Part shown: piece by piece, positions 33,334 through 42,639 of the stretch | How the letters are laid out: every line of letters begins with the position of its first letter | Numbering within the stretch: position 1 is the first letter of the stretch | Source: Nonomuraea sp. NBC_00507 | Lineage (GTDB): Bacteria; Actinomycetota; Actinomycetes; Streptosporangiales; Streptosporangiaceae | Reading direction: 5' to 3' | DNA length: 64,000 bases | Assembly (NCBI RefSeq): GCF_036013525.1 | Contig: NZ_CP107853.1 | Location: 5,146,001 to 5,210,000 of the forward strand | The notes under the pieces: model-generated | Told to the model about the DNA's origin: nothing | The model's input: the letters and a program-made list of their open reading frames with translations, nothing else | Database searches by the model: none | Program-made: the position numbers and the translations under genes

Positions 33334-34450
33334 GGTCCCGTTCGCGGCGGATCAGGCGTTTGCCGAGGCGCTGGGCCGGCGCCTCGATCAGGTGGTACGA
33401 GGCGACGCTGAGCGGGAGGAGGACCACGAAGTACAGCACCAGGTCCGGCAGCACGTGCAGCAGGAGCGGGTGCAGCAGGTAGAGGGAGAAGCTGATCACG
33501 CCCAGCTGCGGCAACCAGCGCGGGACCAGCCTCCGGCGCAGCGCGTACGCCAAGGCGAAGACGCCGAACGCCAGCAGGACACCCGGCGCCCAGGCGGGAT
33601 CGTCCTTGGCGGGCAGCGCGCATCCCAGCACCGCCACCACTGCGACGCCGGCCGCACGCCAGGAGATCGTCCCCTGCTCGGCGCGGTAGACGGCCGTCCC
33701 CGCGAACATCGTCGCCAGGATGATCATGCCCTGCCAGGTGCCGGCCCGGCTGCCCAGGACCACGAGCGCCAGCCCCAGGAGACCGCCCGCGACCGCCGCC
33801 GCCGTACGGACCCTGCCGTGTCCCAGCACGGTCACCGCGATGGCCGCGACGACCGCCAGGCCGAGCGACGCGGCAGCCAGGTCGGCCCGGCCGCCGATGC
33901 TCGCCCGGGGGAGCAGCAGGCCCATGGGCACGGCGGTCAAGGCCAGGGCGACGGCGATCCCCGCCGACCGGTGTGCCTGCCTGACGGTGAACAGCGCGAC
34001 GCTCATCAGGTAGAACGCCATCTCGTACGACAGCGTCCACGTCACGCTGATGACGGCGGGCAGATTGAGCAGTTCCTGCAGCATCGTCAGGTTGCCGAGC
34101 ACGACCAGGGGCGGCGGGCGCTCGCCGAGCCCGGGGTGAAGAGGCAGCACGCCGGCCAGGGCGAGCAGGAGCGCCAGGCAGCAGGCGGCGAGCAGGAGGG
34201 GGAGGAGGCGGAAGGCCCGGCCGGTCCAGAAGGCACGCAGGTCGCCGCGCCGCTCCAGGGAGGCGGGGATGATGTAGCCGCTGACGAGGAAGAACACGAA
34301 CACGCCCCACGTGCCCAGATCGATGCGCCGGTCCACCTCCGCCCAGAGGCCCGGGACGAAGGTCCAGCCGGCGTGGTGCATCGTGACGGCCAGCGCGGCC
34401 GGTCCCCGCAGGGCGTCCAGCCAGGCCAGCCGGGCGGGGGCCGCGAACAT
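33323..34450 (-). CDS. Acyltransferase-3 family membrane protein
   Basis: A 375-residue integral membrane protein of the OafA/NodX acyltransferase-3 type: LDALRGPAALAVTMHH with the conserved His, then FFLVSGYIIPASLERR, and about ten hydrophobic segments ending in FSLYLLHPLLL. These proteins O-acylate envelope sugars or small molecules. No glycan genes are adjacent, so the acceptor is unknown. Convergent with the PucR gene. Confidence 0.88.
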   Translation of the reverse strand: MFAAPARLAWLDALRGPAALAVTMHHAGWTFVPGLWAEVDRRIDLGTWGVFVFFLVSGYIIPASLERRGDLRAFWTGRAFRLLPLLLAACCLALLLALAGVLPLHPGLGERPPPLVVLGNLTMLQELLNLPAVISVTWTLSYEMAFYLMSVALFTVRQAHRSAGIAVALALTAVPMGLLLPRASIGGRADLAAASLGLAVVAAIAVTVLGHGRVRTAAAVAGGLLGLALVVLGSRAGTWQGMIILATMFAGTAVYRAEQGTISWRAAGVAVVAVLGCALPAKDDPAWAPGVLLAFGVFALAYALRRRLVPRWLPQLGVISFSLYLLHPLLLHVLPDLVLYFVVLLPLSVASYHLIEAPAQRLGKRLIRRERDLSP

Positions 34451-34491
34451 CTGCGGGAGTCTAGACCATCAGCGCTCGCACCCCTAAATAA

Positions 34492-34521
34492 TTGACACTT
34501 GCCTTCTTATTTACATGTGTC
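34492..34521 (+). promoter_or_regulatory. Promoter/operator candidate of the TetR-CocE operon
   Basis: TTGACA at 34492-34497 is a good -35 box in an AT-rich stretch unusual for the window. GACAC (34494-34498) and GTGTC (34517-34521) form an inverted repeat with an 18-base spacer that overlaps it, a plausible TetR operator. No clear -10 box at 17 bp. Confidence 0.4.
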
Positions 34522-34535
34522 CATTATCTTGAGGT

Positions 34536-35138
34536 ATGCCACTGCAGTCGGGCGCGCTCGCCCCCGCACAGGACCGCCGGGTGCGGCGTACGCGCTCCGC
34601 TCTCCTGCGGGCCGCCGTCGCCCTGGTCGCCGAACGAGACACGGCGGCCGTCCCGATCGCCGACCTCGCCGCGGCCGCGGACGTGAGCAGGCAGGTGGTG
34701 TACCAGCACTTCGGAGATCGCGACACGCTGCTGCTGGAGGCCGCGCTCGACCTCGCCCGGCGCGAGCTTTTGCAGCGCATCGAGGACGCCTCGCCTTCCG
34801 GTGACAGGCGCGGCCCGGCTTTGGCCGCGATGCGGCATTTCGCCGAACACCGGGCCTTCTACCGGGCGATGTTGACCAGCTCGATCGCGTTCGCCCTGAA
34901 CAAGGCGCTGTCCGAACTGCTGATGCCGGTCAACAGGCGGCTCGCCCGCCGGATGGGCGGCGATCGGCTCGACCCGCGCACGGCCGACGACCTCGCCCTG
35001 TACCTGACCGGCGGCGCGGCCGCCTTCGTCAATGCCTGGCTGGTGGAGGGGGACGATCCGCTCGACCCCGAGGAGTTCACCGAACGGCTCATGCGCATGC
35101 TGCACGTCCTCCTCGAGCACAAGGAACAGGACCGATGA
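34536..35138 (+). CDS. TetR-family transcriptional regulator
   Basis: A 200-residue repressor-type regulator with an N-terminal HTH (VPIADLAAAADVSRQVVYQHF) and a helical ligand domain. ATG 34536 is preceded by GAGG only one base away, so translation may start differently. It is ATGA-overlapped with the downstream hydrolase gene, suggesting joint autoregulation by the hydrolase substrate or product. Confidence 0.88.
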   Translation: MPLQSGALAPAQDRRVRRTRSALLRAAVALVAERDTAAVPIADLAAAADVSRQVVYQHFGDRDTLLLEAALDLARRELLQRIEDASPSGDRRGPALAAMRHFAEHRAFYRAMLTSSIAFALNKALSELLMPVNRRLARRMGGDRLDPRTADDLALYLTGGAAAFVNAWLVEGDDPLDPEEFTERLMRMLHVLLEHKEQDR

Positions 35139-36754
35139 ACATGATCAGTCATCTCCTCCAGCGCTGGCTGAAGCTGCCCCCGCCGGTGACCAGGAACCTC
35201 GCCGTCCAGCGGGATCTCCGGGTGCCGATGCCCGACGGGGCCGAGCTGCTGGCCGACCGGTGGGCGCCGCGGAGCGGGGGCGAGGCGCTGCCGACCGCGC
35301 TCATCCGCTGCCCGTACGGCCGGCGGGGCGTGCTGGCCATGGCCATGGCCAGGCCGCTGGCCGAACGCGGATTCCAGGTGCTGATCCAGAGCACCCGCGG
35401 CGGCTTCGGCTCCGGCGGCGCCTTCGACCCGCTGCGCCAGGAGCGCGAGGACGGCCTGGCCACGCTGGACTGGGTGATCAAACAACCCTGGTTCGGCGGC
35501 TCCATCGTCCTGGTGGGCGTCAGCTATATGGGGTATGTGCAGTGGGCCGTCGCCGACGCCCTGCCTCCCGAGGTCAAGGCGATGATCCCGCAGGTGACCG
35601 AATCGGCGCTGACCCTGGAGTTCCTCCGCAAGGACGGCATGTCACTGGAGACGCCGTTCGGATGGGGCGCCCTGATCGCCGTGCAGGAACGACCCTTGGC
35701 GATGCTCCGGCAACCCTTCCAGGCCAAGAAGATCCGCCGCGCCCTGAGCACCCTCCCGCTCAACCAGGCCGACGTCGCCGCCGTCGGCCGCCGCTCGGAC
35801 TACATCCAGGACATCCTCACCCACGACGCCGACGCCCCCCGCTGGGCCGGGCTCGACCACAGCGACCGGGTGGCCCAGGTGACGGTGCCCGTCAGCTCGA
35901 TCGGCGGCTGGTACGACATCTTCCTGCCCGGCCAGCTCCGCGACTTCCGGATCCTGCAGGAGGCGGGCCGGCCGGCCAGGGTGACGGTCGGGCCGTGGAC
36001 GCACACGGCGTTCAACAACACGGGGGTGCTGGAGGCCATCGAGTTCGGGCTCGCCCATGCTCGCGGCGAGCAGCCCCCGCACCGCCTGCCGGTGCGGCTG
36101 TTCGTGATGGGCGAGGAAGCCTGGCGCGACTTCGAGACCTGGCCGCCGCCCGGCTACTCGCCGCAACGTTTCCACCTCCAGCCTTCCGGTGCGTTGTCCA
36201 CCGAGACGGCCGGTGATTCGGTGCCCGACCGGTACCGTTACGACCCGGCGGACCCGACGCCCGCGGCCGGGGGCGTGGTCATGAACGGCGGCGGCCGCGT
36301 CGACAACGGGTCTCTGGAGGCCCGCGCGGACGTGCTGACCTACACCAGCGACGCGCTCGAGGAGGACGTCGAGGTCATCGGCGAGGTCGGCGCCGAGATC
36401 TGGTTCCGCTCCAGCCTGCCCTACGCCGACGTCTTCGTCCGGCTCTGCGACGTCGACCCGGGCGGCCGCTCGGCCAACGTCTGCGACGGCCTGGTCAGCC
36501 TGTCCGGCGCCGAGGAGATCACTCGCGCCACCGTCAAGCTCTGGCCGACCGCGTACCGCTTCAAGCGCGGCCACCGGATCAGGGTGCAGGTCTCCAGCGG
36601 CGCCTTCCCCCGCTACGCCCGCAACCCCGGCACCGGCGAATCCCGCGCCACCGCCACCACCCTCCGGGCGGCGGACCAGGAGGTCTACCACGACTCCGCA
36701 CACCGCTCGGCGGTCATCCTGCCGATTCGAAGCGCCGGATCCACTGGTCAGTGA
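35135..36754 (+). CDS. CocE/NonD family hydrolase
   Basis: A 539-residue alpha/beta hydrolase of the CocE/X-Pro dipeptidyl-peptidase type. The nucleophile Ser130 lies in GVSYMG, Asp261 in GGWYDIF and His290 in GPWTH. The C-terminal jelly-roll domain is present (EVIGEVGAEIWFRSSLPYAD region). No signal peptide is evident. Such enzymes hydrolyse esters, amides or acyl-peptide bonds; the substrate is unknown. Confidence 0.9.
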   Translation: MNMISHLLQRWLKLPPPVTRNLAVQRDLRVPMPDGAELLADRWAPRSGGEALPTALIRCPYGRRGVLAMAMARPLAERGFQVLIQSTRGGFGSGGAFDPLRQEREDGLATLDWVIKQPWFGGSIVLVGVSYMGYVQWAVADALPPEVKAMIPQVTESALTLEFLRKDGMSLETPFGWGALIAVQERPLAMLRQPFQAKKIRRALSTLPLNQADVAAVGRRSDYIQDILTHDADAPRWAGLDHSDRVAQVTVPVSSIGGWYDIFLPGQLRDFRILQEAGRPARVTVGPWTHTAFNNTGVLEAIEFGLAHARGEQPPHRLPVRLFVMGEEAWRDFETWPPPGYSPQRFHLQPSGALSTETAGDSVPDRYRYDPADPTPAAGGVVMNGGGRVDNGSLEARADVLTYTSDALEEDVEVIGEVGAEIWFRSSLPYADVFVRLCDVDPGGRSANVCDGLVSLSGAEEITRATVKLWPTAYRFKRGHRIRVQVSSGAFPRYARNPGTGESRATATTLRAADQEVYHDSAHRSAVILPIRSAGSTGQ

Positions 36755-36832
36755 AGGGAGTCTTGCCGCGCCGTCTCCCCAGCCCACCGGATGACGGCCC
36801 GCGCAGTCAGGTCGCTGACAAGCATCCGACCG

Positions 36833-38119
36833 CTATGTGGAGAGCTGGGCGGCGCGGTCGAGCAGGGCTCGGCGTTCGGGTTCGAGGTGGGAGAGGGTGG
36901 CGGCCCGCCGGAACAACGCCGCGGCGCGATCCCGGTCGCCGTGGCGGGCGGTGAGGTCGGCCTCCGCCGCCAGGGCCGGCGGGTAGTCGTCGAGCGTGCC
37001 ACCGGCGCGGGCCGCCGCTAGCAGCCTCAGCCCGGCCGCGGGCCCGTGCGCGTAGCCGTGCGCCACGGCACGATTCAGCTCGATCACCGGTGAGGGTTGG
37101 ATGCGGGCGAGCTCGTCGTACCAGGTCGCGATCATCGGCCAGTCGGTGGCGTCGGCGGAGGCCGCCGTGGCGTGGCAGGCGGCGATCCTGGCCTGCAGCG
37201 CGTACGGGCCGTCCTGCCGCGTCCTGGCCAGGACGTCCAGGCCCTCGGCGATCGCCGCGTGGTCCCAGCGAGACCGGTCCTGCTTGTCGAGGGTGAGCAG
37301 ATTGCCGTCGGCGTCGCGGCGGGCGTCACGCCGGGAGTGCTGGAACAGGAACAGGGCCAGCAGCGCGGAGATCTCCGGCTGATCCGGCATGAGCTGCTCG
37401 AGCAGCCGGACGAGCCGGATCGCCTCGTCCGCGAACGCGGGCTCGCCGCCGGCATCGTAGCCGCGCGTGAACAGCAGGTACAGCACGGCGAGCACGCCGG
37501 GCAGCCGCTCGGCCAGCGCCGGGCCGGTCGGCACCCGGTACGGGATGCCGGCGTCCGCGATCTTCGTCTTGGCCCGGGTCAGGCGGCGGGTCATGGTCGA
37601 CTCGCTGACCAGGAAGGCCCGCGCGATGTCGGCCGTCGGTATCCCGCAGATCGTTCGGAGCGTCAATGCCACGCGTGCGTCGAGCCTGAGCGCGGGATGG
37701 CAGCAGGTGAAGATCAGCCGTAGCCGGTCGTCCACGACGTCCTCCTTCCGTACGGGGGCGGGACCGGTGTCGGTGGTGAGTGCGAGGGACGCCAGCTCCT
37801 GCAGCTTGCGGCGCTCGGTGGAGACCCGGCGCAGGATGTCGATGGCGCGGTTGCGGGCCACCGTCATGAGCCAGCCGCCTGGGTTGGCGGGGATGCCCTC
37901 CGTGGGCCAGCGTTCGAGGGCCAGCGTCAGTGCCTCCTGCGCGCAGTCCTCGGCCAGCGTCCAGTCGTCGGTGACGCGGATCAGCGTGGCGACGATCCGC
38001 CCGAAGGCGTCCTTGCCGACGACGCCGACGACGCCGGCCACCTGCGCGACGACGTCCACGGCCTCCCCGCCTGCGGTGGCTTGCGCCGCGCCGCCGCAGG
38101 CGGGGCTCGTGCCGGTCAC
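36833..38119 (-). CDS. ECF42-type RNA polymerase sigma factor with C-terminal extension
   Basis: A 428-residue sigma factor. An ECF sigma2-sigma4 core (DDWTLAEDCAQEALTLALER, ADIARAFLVSESTMTRRL) is followed by a long DUF6596/TPR-like extension rich in helices. GTG 38119 overlaps the stop of the preceding YCII gene, so the pair is co-translated. Size and partner match the ECF42 group, in which the C-terminal extension, not a classical anti-sigma factor, is thought to control activity. Confidence 0.9.
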   Translation of the reverse strand: MTGTSPACGGAAQATAGGEAVDVVAQVAGVVGVVGKDAFGRIVATLIRVTDDWTLAEDCAQEALTLALERWPTEGIPANPGGWLMTVARNRAIDILRRVSTERRKLQELASLALTTDTGPAPVRKEDVVDDRLRLIFTCCHPALRLDARVALTLRTICGIPTADIARAFLVSESTMTRRLTRAKTKIADAGIPYRVPTGPALAERLPGVLAVLYLLFTRGYDAGGEPAFADEAIRLVRLLEQLMPDQPEISALLALFLFQHSRRDARRDADGNLLTLDKQDRSRWDHAAIAEGLDVLARTRQDGPYALQARIAACHATAASADATDWPMIATWYDELARIQPSPVIELNRAVAHGYAHGPAAGLRLLAAARAGGTLDDYPPALAAEADLTARHGDRDRAAALFRRAATLSHLEPERRALLDRAAQLST

Positions 38120-38460
38120 GCCGATCGGTGCGGCAGGTCGGCGAACGGGCGCAGCTCGATCCGTCCTTCCCTGGCCATGGGGTGGGTGCGGGCGACCTCG
38201 ATCGCCTCGTCCAGGTCGGCGCATTCGAGGAGGTCGTAGCCCACGATCACCTCTTTGGTCTCCGTGAACGGACCGTCGCTGACCAGCAGCTCGCCGTTGC
38301 GCACCCGCACCGTCGTCGCCGCGGTCGTCGGGGCCAGCTCGTGGCCGTCCAGGCGCCGCCCGCGGGTGTCGTTCTCCGTCACCCACGTGTCGATGTCGGG
38401 CAGGCCGGCCTTGTCGGTGTCCGGCTCGGTGTCGGTGCAGACGAACATCATGTACTTCAT
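38116..38460 (-). CDS. YCII/DGPF-domain protein, ECF42 partner
   Basis: A 114-residue protein of the YCII-related type with the hallmark DGPFTETKE motif. It begins MKYMMFVCTD and ends in IELRPFADLPHRSA. DGPF proteins are almost always encoded beside ECF42 sigma factors and may be their regulators or targets. Operon with the 36833 gene through a GTGA overlap. Confidence 0.92.
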   Translation of the reverse strand: MKYMMFVCTDTEPDTDKAGLPDIDTWVTENDTRGRRLDGHELAPTTAATTVRVRNGELLVSDGPFTETKEVIVGYDLLECADLDEAIEVARTHPMAREGRIELRPFADLPHRSA

Positions 38461-38490
38461 CTCGCGCTCCTTCGTGTCAGGATCTCACCC

Positions 38491-38808
38491 CTATGACGAA
38501 CGGGTGCCGCGCTTCCGGACAGGCACGGTGAAAACTATGCGCGGTTCAGAAGACAGGCACGCAGGGCGGCGGCGACCCTGCGGGAATCCGCTTCCCGGCT
38601 GTGCCAGGAGGTGGTGGCGAGTTCGTCGATCGCGGCCGGGGCTGCTGTCACGGGGCACTCGCAAGGCCCGGATCCACGTCGGCGAAACCGTCGCGATCGC
38701 AGGGGTCTTGTCCGCCGCGACGGTGGCGTGGACGGTCGTGTGCGTGCCCGCCCCTTCCGTGGCCGGAAGGCAGGCCGCCGTCGTCATCAGCAGGGCGGCG
38801 ACGGTCAG
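38491..38808 (-). pseudogene. Decayed lipoprotein-like reading frame
   Basis: The 344-base gap between the YCII gene and the kinase stop is not empty of coding signal. On the minus strand, directly after the kinase stop, an open frame reads LTVAALLMTTAACLPATEG, a lipoprotein signal with lipobox TAAC, and stays protein-like for about 30 residues before turning Arg-rich. A second high-GC3 frame (38535-38651, 38 codons from GTG) follows in another phase. Neither has a good start or ribosome site. A frameshifted remnant is the simplest reading; confidence is low. Confidence 0.3.
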
Positions 38809-41327
38809 GAGGTGAAGGGCGGGAGGTCGCCGGTGCTGATGCGGGTGCGGGCCTGCCGGCACCCCTGCTGGAAGCTGCTCAGGCGGCTGCGGATCAGCTC
38901 CGGCGAGAGCCGGGGGATGGGGGCGACGCCTCGGGGTGCGGACGCGGTTTCGGCTGTGCCGGGCACCAGATTGGCCTTGGGGACGCGTTTCGGCAGGCCG
39001 GACGGGGTGGCGCCGGCGTTGGACGGGGTGACCACGGCCTGGGCGGCGCTCCACCCGGCCTCGGCCGAGCCCCACGTCGCGCCGCCGCCGTTGCCGCGCT
39101 CGAACCAGGCCGACTGCACCTGCGCGAAGATCGGCAGGTAGTCGTCGTCAGCGGCCGAAGCAGGCAGGGTGACCGGAATGGGGCCGGTCACGGTCGCTGA
39201 GTCGGTATGCGTCCGGGGTGTCCAGCGGCTGGCCGACGCGTCAGCATCCGGCCAGGGCGGCTGGCCGCCGGACGCCGCATAGGAGAGTGGGCCGGGGCGC
39301 GTTCTGGTGGGGCGGGGATACGCGGGGACGGGTGCGTGCAGCAGTGCGTCGGGCAGGAGCACCATGGCGATCAGGCCGCCCGTCTCGTGGGGACGCAGGT
39401 GCACGCGAATGCCATGGCGGTAGGCCAGCCGGGCCACCACGTACAGCCCCATGCGGCGCGAGACCGACACGTCCACCTCGGGCACACGCGCCAGGCGCTC
39501 GTTGGCCCGCACCAGCTCGTCATGGGTCATGCCGATGCCGGTGTCGGCGACCGACACCATGATGCCGCCCTCCATCCTGCCGGTGGAGACGACCACGCGG
39601 GTGTCCCGCGGTGAGAAGGACACCGCGTTCTCGATCAGCTCGGCCAGCAGATGGACGGTGTCGTTGACCGCCGGCCCGGCGAGCGCGCCGTTCACGGTGA
39701 TCTTGACGGTGACGCGCTGGTAGCCCTCCACTTCGGAGAGGGCGGCGCGGACGACGTCGGCCAGGCCTACCGGATGGTTCCACCGCCCGGGCGGTTCCTG
39801 GCCGGCCAGGATGAGCAGGCTCTCGTTGTTACGCCGCATGCGCGTCGCCAAGTGGTCGAGTGCGAAGAGGTCGGCCAGCCGCCGCTCGTCCTCCTCGCCC
39901 TGTTCGAGTCCGTCGATGAGCTTGATCTGCCGCTGTACCAGCGTCTGGCTGCGCCTGGATAGGTTGACGAACATGGCGTTGATGTTCGCGCGCAGCCGGG
40001 ACTCCTCCCCGGCCAGCCGGATGGCCTCGCGATGCACCTCGTCGAAGGCCCTGGCCACCTCCCCGACCTCGTCGCAGGAGTCGACGTCGATGGGCGCGAC
40101 GGTGAGGGTCGATTCGTCGCTGGTCTCGCGCAGCCGGCGCACCGTCTGGGGCAACCGCATGCCGGCGATGTCCAGGGCCTCCCTGCGCAACCTGCGCAGT
40201 GGTCTGACCAGGGACTGGGCCACGAAGGTGGTGATCAGCAACACGAACAGCAGGAGCAGGAGGATGTAGGCGGCGGCCACGATGGCGTCGCGGCGGGCGG
40301 CGTCCTCCAGGGTCCTGCTCTGCACGGTGATCGATGAGCCGAGCCGCTTCTGCACCGTCCACATGCCGTCGACGGTGCCGCTCATCGCCGCGAACCAGAA
40401 GCCGGCGTCGTCGTCGCTTTCCGGGGCGATGTCGATCGGACCGCTCTGCCCGGCCTGCGCGAGGGCCCGCAGCCGGATCACTTCGGCCCGATCGACCGGC
40501 GTGCCGGTGACGGTGTCGTCGTACGCCTGCCGATCCTGCTGCGTGGCCACCGACCGGAAAACCTCCAGCTCGCTGTCCTGCTGGGCCCGGGCGGCCATGT
40601 ACCGGTCGAGCTCACCGCTCTGGAAGCGGCCCGCCGAGGCCACCGCCGCGAGCAGGCCGCGCTGCTGTGACGCGGCCTCGCGGCCCTTGGCGAGCGCGGA
40701 CAGCGCGCGCACGTGCGCGGCCAGCGCCTCGTCCTCGCCGCCCTGACCGATCTCGTCGTGGAACTGCTGGAAAGCGCCGATGATCGCGGCGTACCTCGTC
40801 AGCGTGGGCAGGGCGAGCACCTCGGTCCTTAGCACCGTGGTGCGGGCCGCGTCGATCTCGGGCAGGCGGGTGAGGATCTGCCGGCTGAGCGTCCAGGCGC
40901 TCTCCCCGTGGTCGGTGGTGACCGCGGCGGCCTTCGCGCGCATGGCGGCGGCGGCCTTGTCGACCACGGCGAACTGCGCGCGCAGCGGCTCCTCCCGCTC
41001 CGGTGTGCGACCGGCGGCGATGTAGTGCATCGCCAGGTCCCGTTCGAGCGCGAGCTGATGGGTGACCTCGGTGATCGATGCGCTGAGCTCGGCCTTGTCC
41101 AGGATGCGGTGGTACTGGTCGGCCGCGTTCCATGAGGCGATGACCTGCTGTGCCCCGACCAGGACCCCCAACATGGTCGGGATGAGGATCAGCGCGATCA
41201 GCCGCGAGCGCACCTTCAAATCGCGGAGCCGGAATCTGCGAGGACGTGTACTTTTCGTCCGGTTATGCGCTGATTTGGGGGCTAAGGGAGGAGTGGCAGG
41301 ACGTATGTCCACAGTCGCAGGATTCAC
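38805..41327 (-). CDS. Orphan conservon-type (NIT-domain) sensor histidine kinase
   Basis: An 840-residue membrane kinase-like protein. TM1 (about 42-60) and TM2 (about 348-371) flank a large helical NIT-like sensor domain. HAMP follows, then a coiled linker (NINAMFVNLSRRSQTLVQRQ) and a HATPase domain (LLAELIENAVSFSPRD, DTGIGM). The last ~200 residues are low-complexity. Architecture is that of the 23831 CvnA, but no roadblock, DUF742 or GTPase genes follow, so it is an orphan. GTG 41327 has GAGAGGGAG upstream. It is divergent from an SsuA/NMT1-type transporter set, which may share its signal. Confidence 0.88.
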   Translation of the reverse strand: MNPATVDIRPATPPLAPKSAHNRTKSTRPRRFRLRDLKVRSRLIALILIPTMLGVLVGAQQVIASWNAADQYHRILDKAELSASITEVTHQLALERDLAMHYIAAGRTPEREEPLRAQFAVVDKAAAAMRAKAAAVTTDHGESAWTLSRQILTRLPEIDAARTTVLRTEVLALPTLTRYAAIIGAFQQFHDEIGQGGEDEALAAHVRALSALAKGREAASQQRGLLAAVASAGRFQSGELDRYMAARAQQDSELEVFRSVATQQDRQAYDDTVTGTPVDRAEVIRLRALAQAGQSGPIDIAPESDDDAGFWFAAMSGTVDGMWTVQKRLGSSITVQSRTLEDAARRDAIVAAAYILLLLLFVLLITTFVAQSLVRPLRRLRREALDIAGMRLPQTVRRLRETSDESTLTVAPIDVDSCDEVGEVARAFDEVHREAIRLAGEESRLRANINAMFVNLSRRSQTLVQRQIKLIDGLEQGEEDERRLADLFALDHLATRMRRNNESLLILAGQEPPGRWNHPVGLADVVRAALSEVEGYQRVTVKITVNGALAGPAVNDTVHLLAELIENAVSFSPRDTRVVVSTGRMEGGIMVSVADTGIGMTHDELVRANERLARVPEVDVSVSRRMGLYVVARLAYRHGIRVHLRPHETGGLIAMVLLPDALLHAPVPAYPRPTRTRPGPLSYAASGGQPPWPDADASASRWTPRTHTDSATVTGPIPVTLPASAADDDYLPIFAQVQSAWFERGNGGGATWGSAEAGWSAAQAVVTPSNAGATPSGLPKRVPKANLVPGTAETASAPRGVAPIPRLSPELIRSRLSSFQQGCRQARTRISTGDLPPFTS

Positions 41328-41452
41328 CCGACTGGCTCCCTCTCACCGAAAAGGCGTCTTGGTACCGGAGGTGCTTCATACACGTCCTTGTGCAGGGAGA
41401 GCCATTTGAGCATAGCGGGAGAAGATGGACCAGTCCCGCCAGACTTACAAAA

Positions 41453-41517
41453 TTTCTGACTTTTCAGAAAATGCCCGATTGACTCTGATTTCCGGACATG
41501 TGGTGACAAGCGGTGAC
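41453..41517. promoter_or_regulatory. Dyad and direct repeats in the kinase/transporter intergenic region
   Basis: The 285-base gap (41328-41612) holds a perfect dyad, TTTCTGA-CTTT-TCAGAAA at 41453-41470, in an unusually AT-rich stretch. Two direct GGTGAC copies follow at 41502 and 41512, 10 bases apart. These are candidate regulator sites for the divergent genes. No reading frame here looks real. Confidence 0.4.
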
Positions 41518-41612
41518 GATTGACTGAGCCGTTCATCAGGATTCTTTCATGACAATCCCCGTAGCGGGTAAGATCACCGTCCGGCCTTTCTTGACCCGGC
41601 AAGGGAGAACTC

Positions 41613-42605
41613 ATGGAATCGGGGCCCGCTCTCCGGGCTTGGCTGGCGGTGCTCGGCACGATCCTCGTGACCGCGGCGTGCACCGTGGTGGCCACCGGGC
41701 CGGTGCCGAGCAGCCCGGCAGGGTCCGGCGGCCTGGAGAAGACCTCGCTGCTCATCGGCATCAGCCCCACGCCGTCCTCCGCCGGGGTGTTCATCGCGGA
41801 CCGCAAGGGCTTCTTCAAGGAAGAAGGCCTGACCGTCACGATGGAGACCATCCAGGCGCCGCAGGCGGTGATGCCCAGGATCCTCAACGGCGACATCGAC
41901 GTCTTCAAAGGCAGCTACGTCTCGCTCATCAACGTTCAAGGCAGCGGCACGGCGCGGCTGAAGATCCTCTACGATGCGCTGCAGGCCTCGCCTGGCATCG
42001 CCGGCGTCGTGGTGCCGCGGGATTCGGAGCTGCAGAAGGCGCAGGACCTCAAGGGCAAGACGATCGCCGTCAACTCGCTCAACAACCTGGGCACGATGTC
42101 CGTGAGCGCCCACCTGAAGCCCTACGGCCTGACGCCGGAGCAGGTGAAGTTCGTCGTCGTGGACTTCCAGAACCAACTGGTCGCGCTCAAGAACGAGCAG
42201 GTGGACGCGGCGTGGATGGTCGAGCCCTTCCTGTCCAGCGCCCAGAACGCCGGGGTGCGGCTGCTGCTGGACACCAACACCGGGCCGACCGACAAGCTGC
42301 CGATCGACGGGTGGGCGGCGACGGAGGACTGGGTGCGCCGGCATCCCAAGACCGCGGCCGCCTTCCAGCGAGCCCTGGCGAAGGGGCAGGCGCTGGCCGC
42401 GACCGACCGCGTCCTGCTGGCCGAGACGGTCGCCGGCTACACCCAGACACCCAAGGAAGCGGCGATGACCATGGCGATGGGGACCTTCCCCACCTCGCTC
42501 AACCCCACCCGCATCCAGCGCGTCTCCGATTTGATGTTCGAGTTCGGCTACCTCAAGAACAAGGTCGACGTAGCGTCGATGGTGGCCGCCGGTCCCGGCC
42601 GGTAG
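41613..42605 (+). CDS. SsuA/NMT1-type ABC substrate-binding lipoprotein, copy 1
   Basis: A 330-residue binding protein. Signal peptide ending VTAAC, with Cys23 as the likely lipidation site (Thr at -3 is less usual). The mature protein has the nitrate/sulfonate/taurine-type pattern (ADRKGFFKEEGLTVTMETIQ, DLKGKTIAVNSL, VDAAWMVEPFL). ATG 41613 follows AAGGGAGAA. It is clearly paralogous to the next gene through the whole length, a tandem duplication. The ligand is unknown; an N- or S-containing organic acid is typical for the family. Confidence 0.92.
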   Translation: MESGPALRAWLAVLGTILVTAACTVVATGPVPSSPAGSGGLEKTSLLIGISPTPSSAGVFIADRKGFFKEEGLTVTMETIQAPQAVMPRILNGDIDVFKGSYVSLINVQGSGTARLKILYDALQASPGIAGVVVPRDSELQKAQDLKGKTIAVNSLNNLGTMSVSAHLKPYGLTPEQVKFVVVDFQNQLVALKNEQVDAAWMVEPFLSSAQNAGVRLLLDTNTGPTDKLPIDGWAATEDWVRRHPKTAAAFQRALAKGQALAATDRVLLAETVAGYTQTPKEAAMTMAMGTFPTSLNPTRIQRVSDLMFEFGYLKNKVDVASMVAAGPGR

Positions 42606-42639
42606 CCGCGTGGCGCGCTCCACCAAGGAAGGCAGTGGC

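Noticed and set aside
36789..36828. CGGATG/CATCCG paired segments after the CocE gene as a terminator
   Set aside because: The arms are short and far apart; chance pairing is likely in GC-rich DNA.
41246..41482. 78-codon open frame in the kinase/transporter gap
   Set aside because: No ribosome site, overlaps the kinase start, and has low-GC3 codon use unlike the window's genes.
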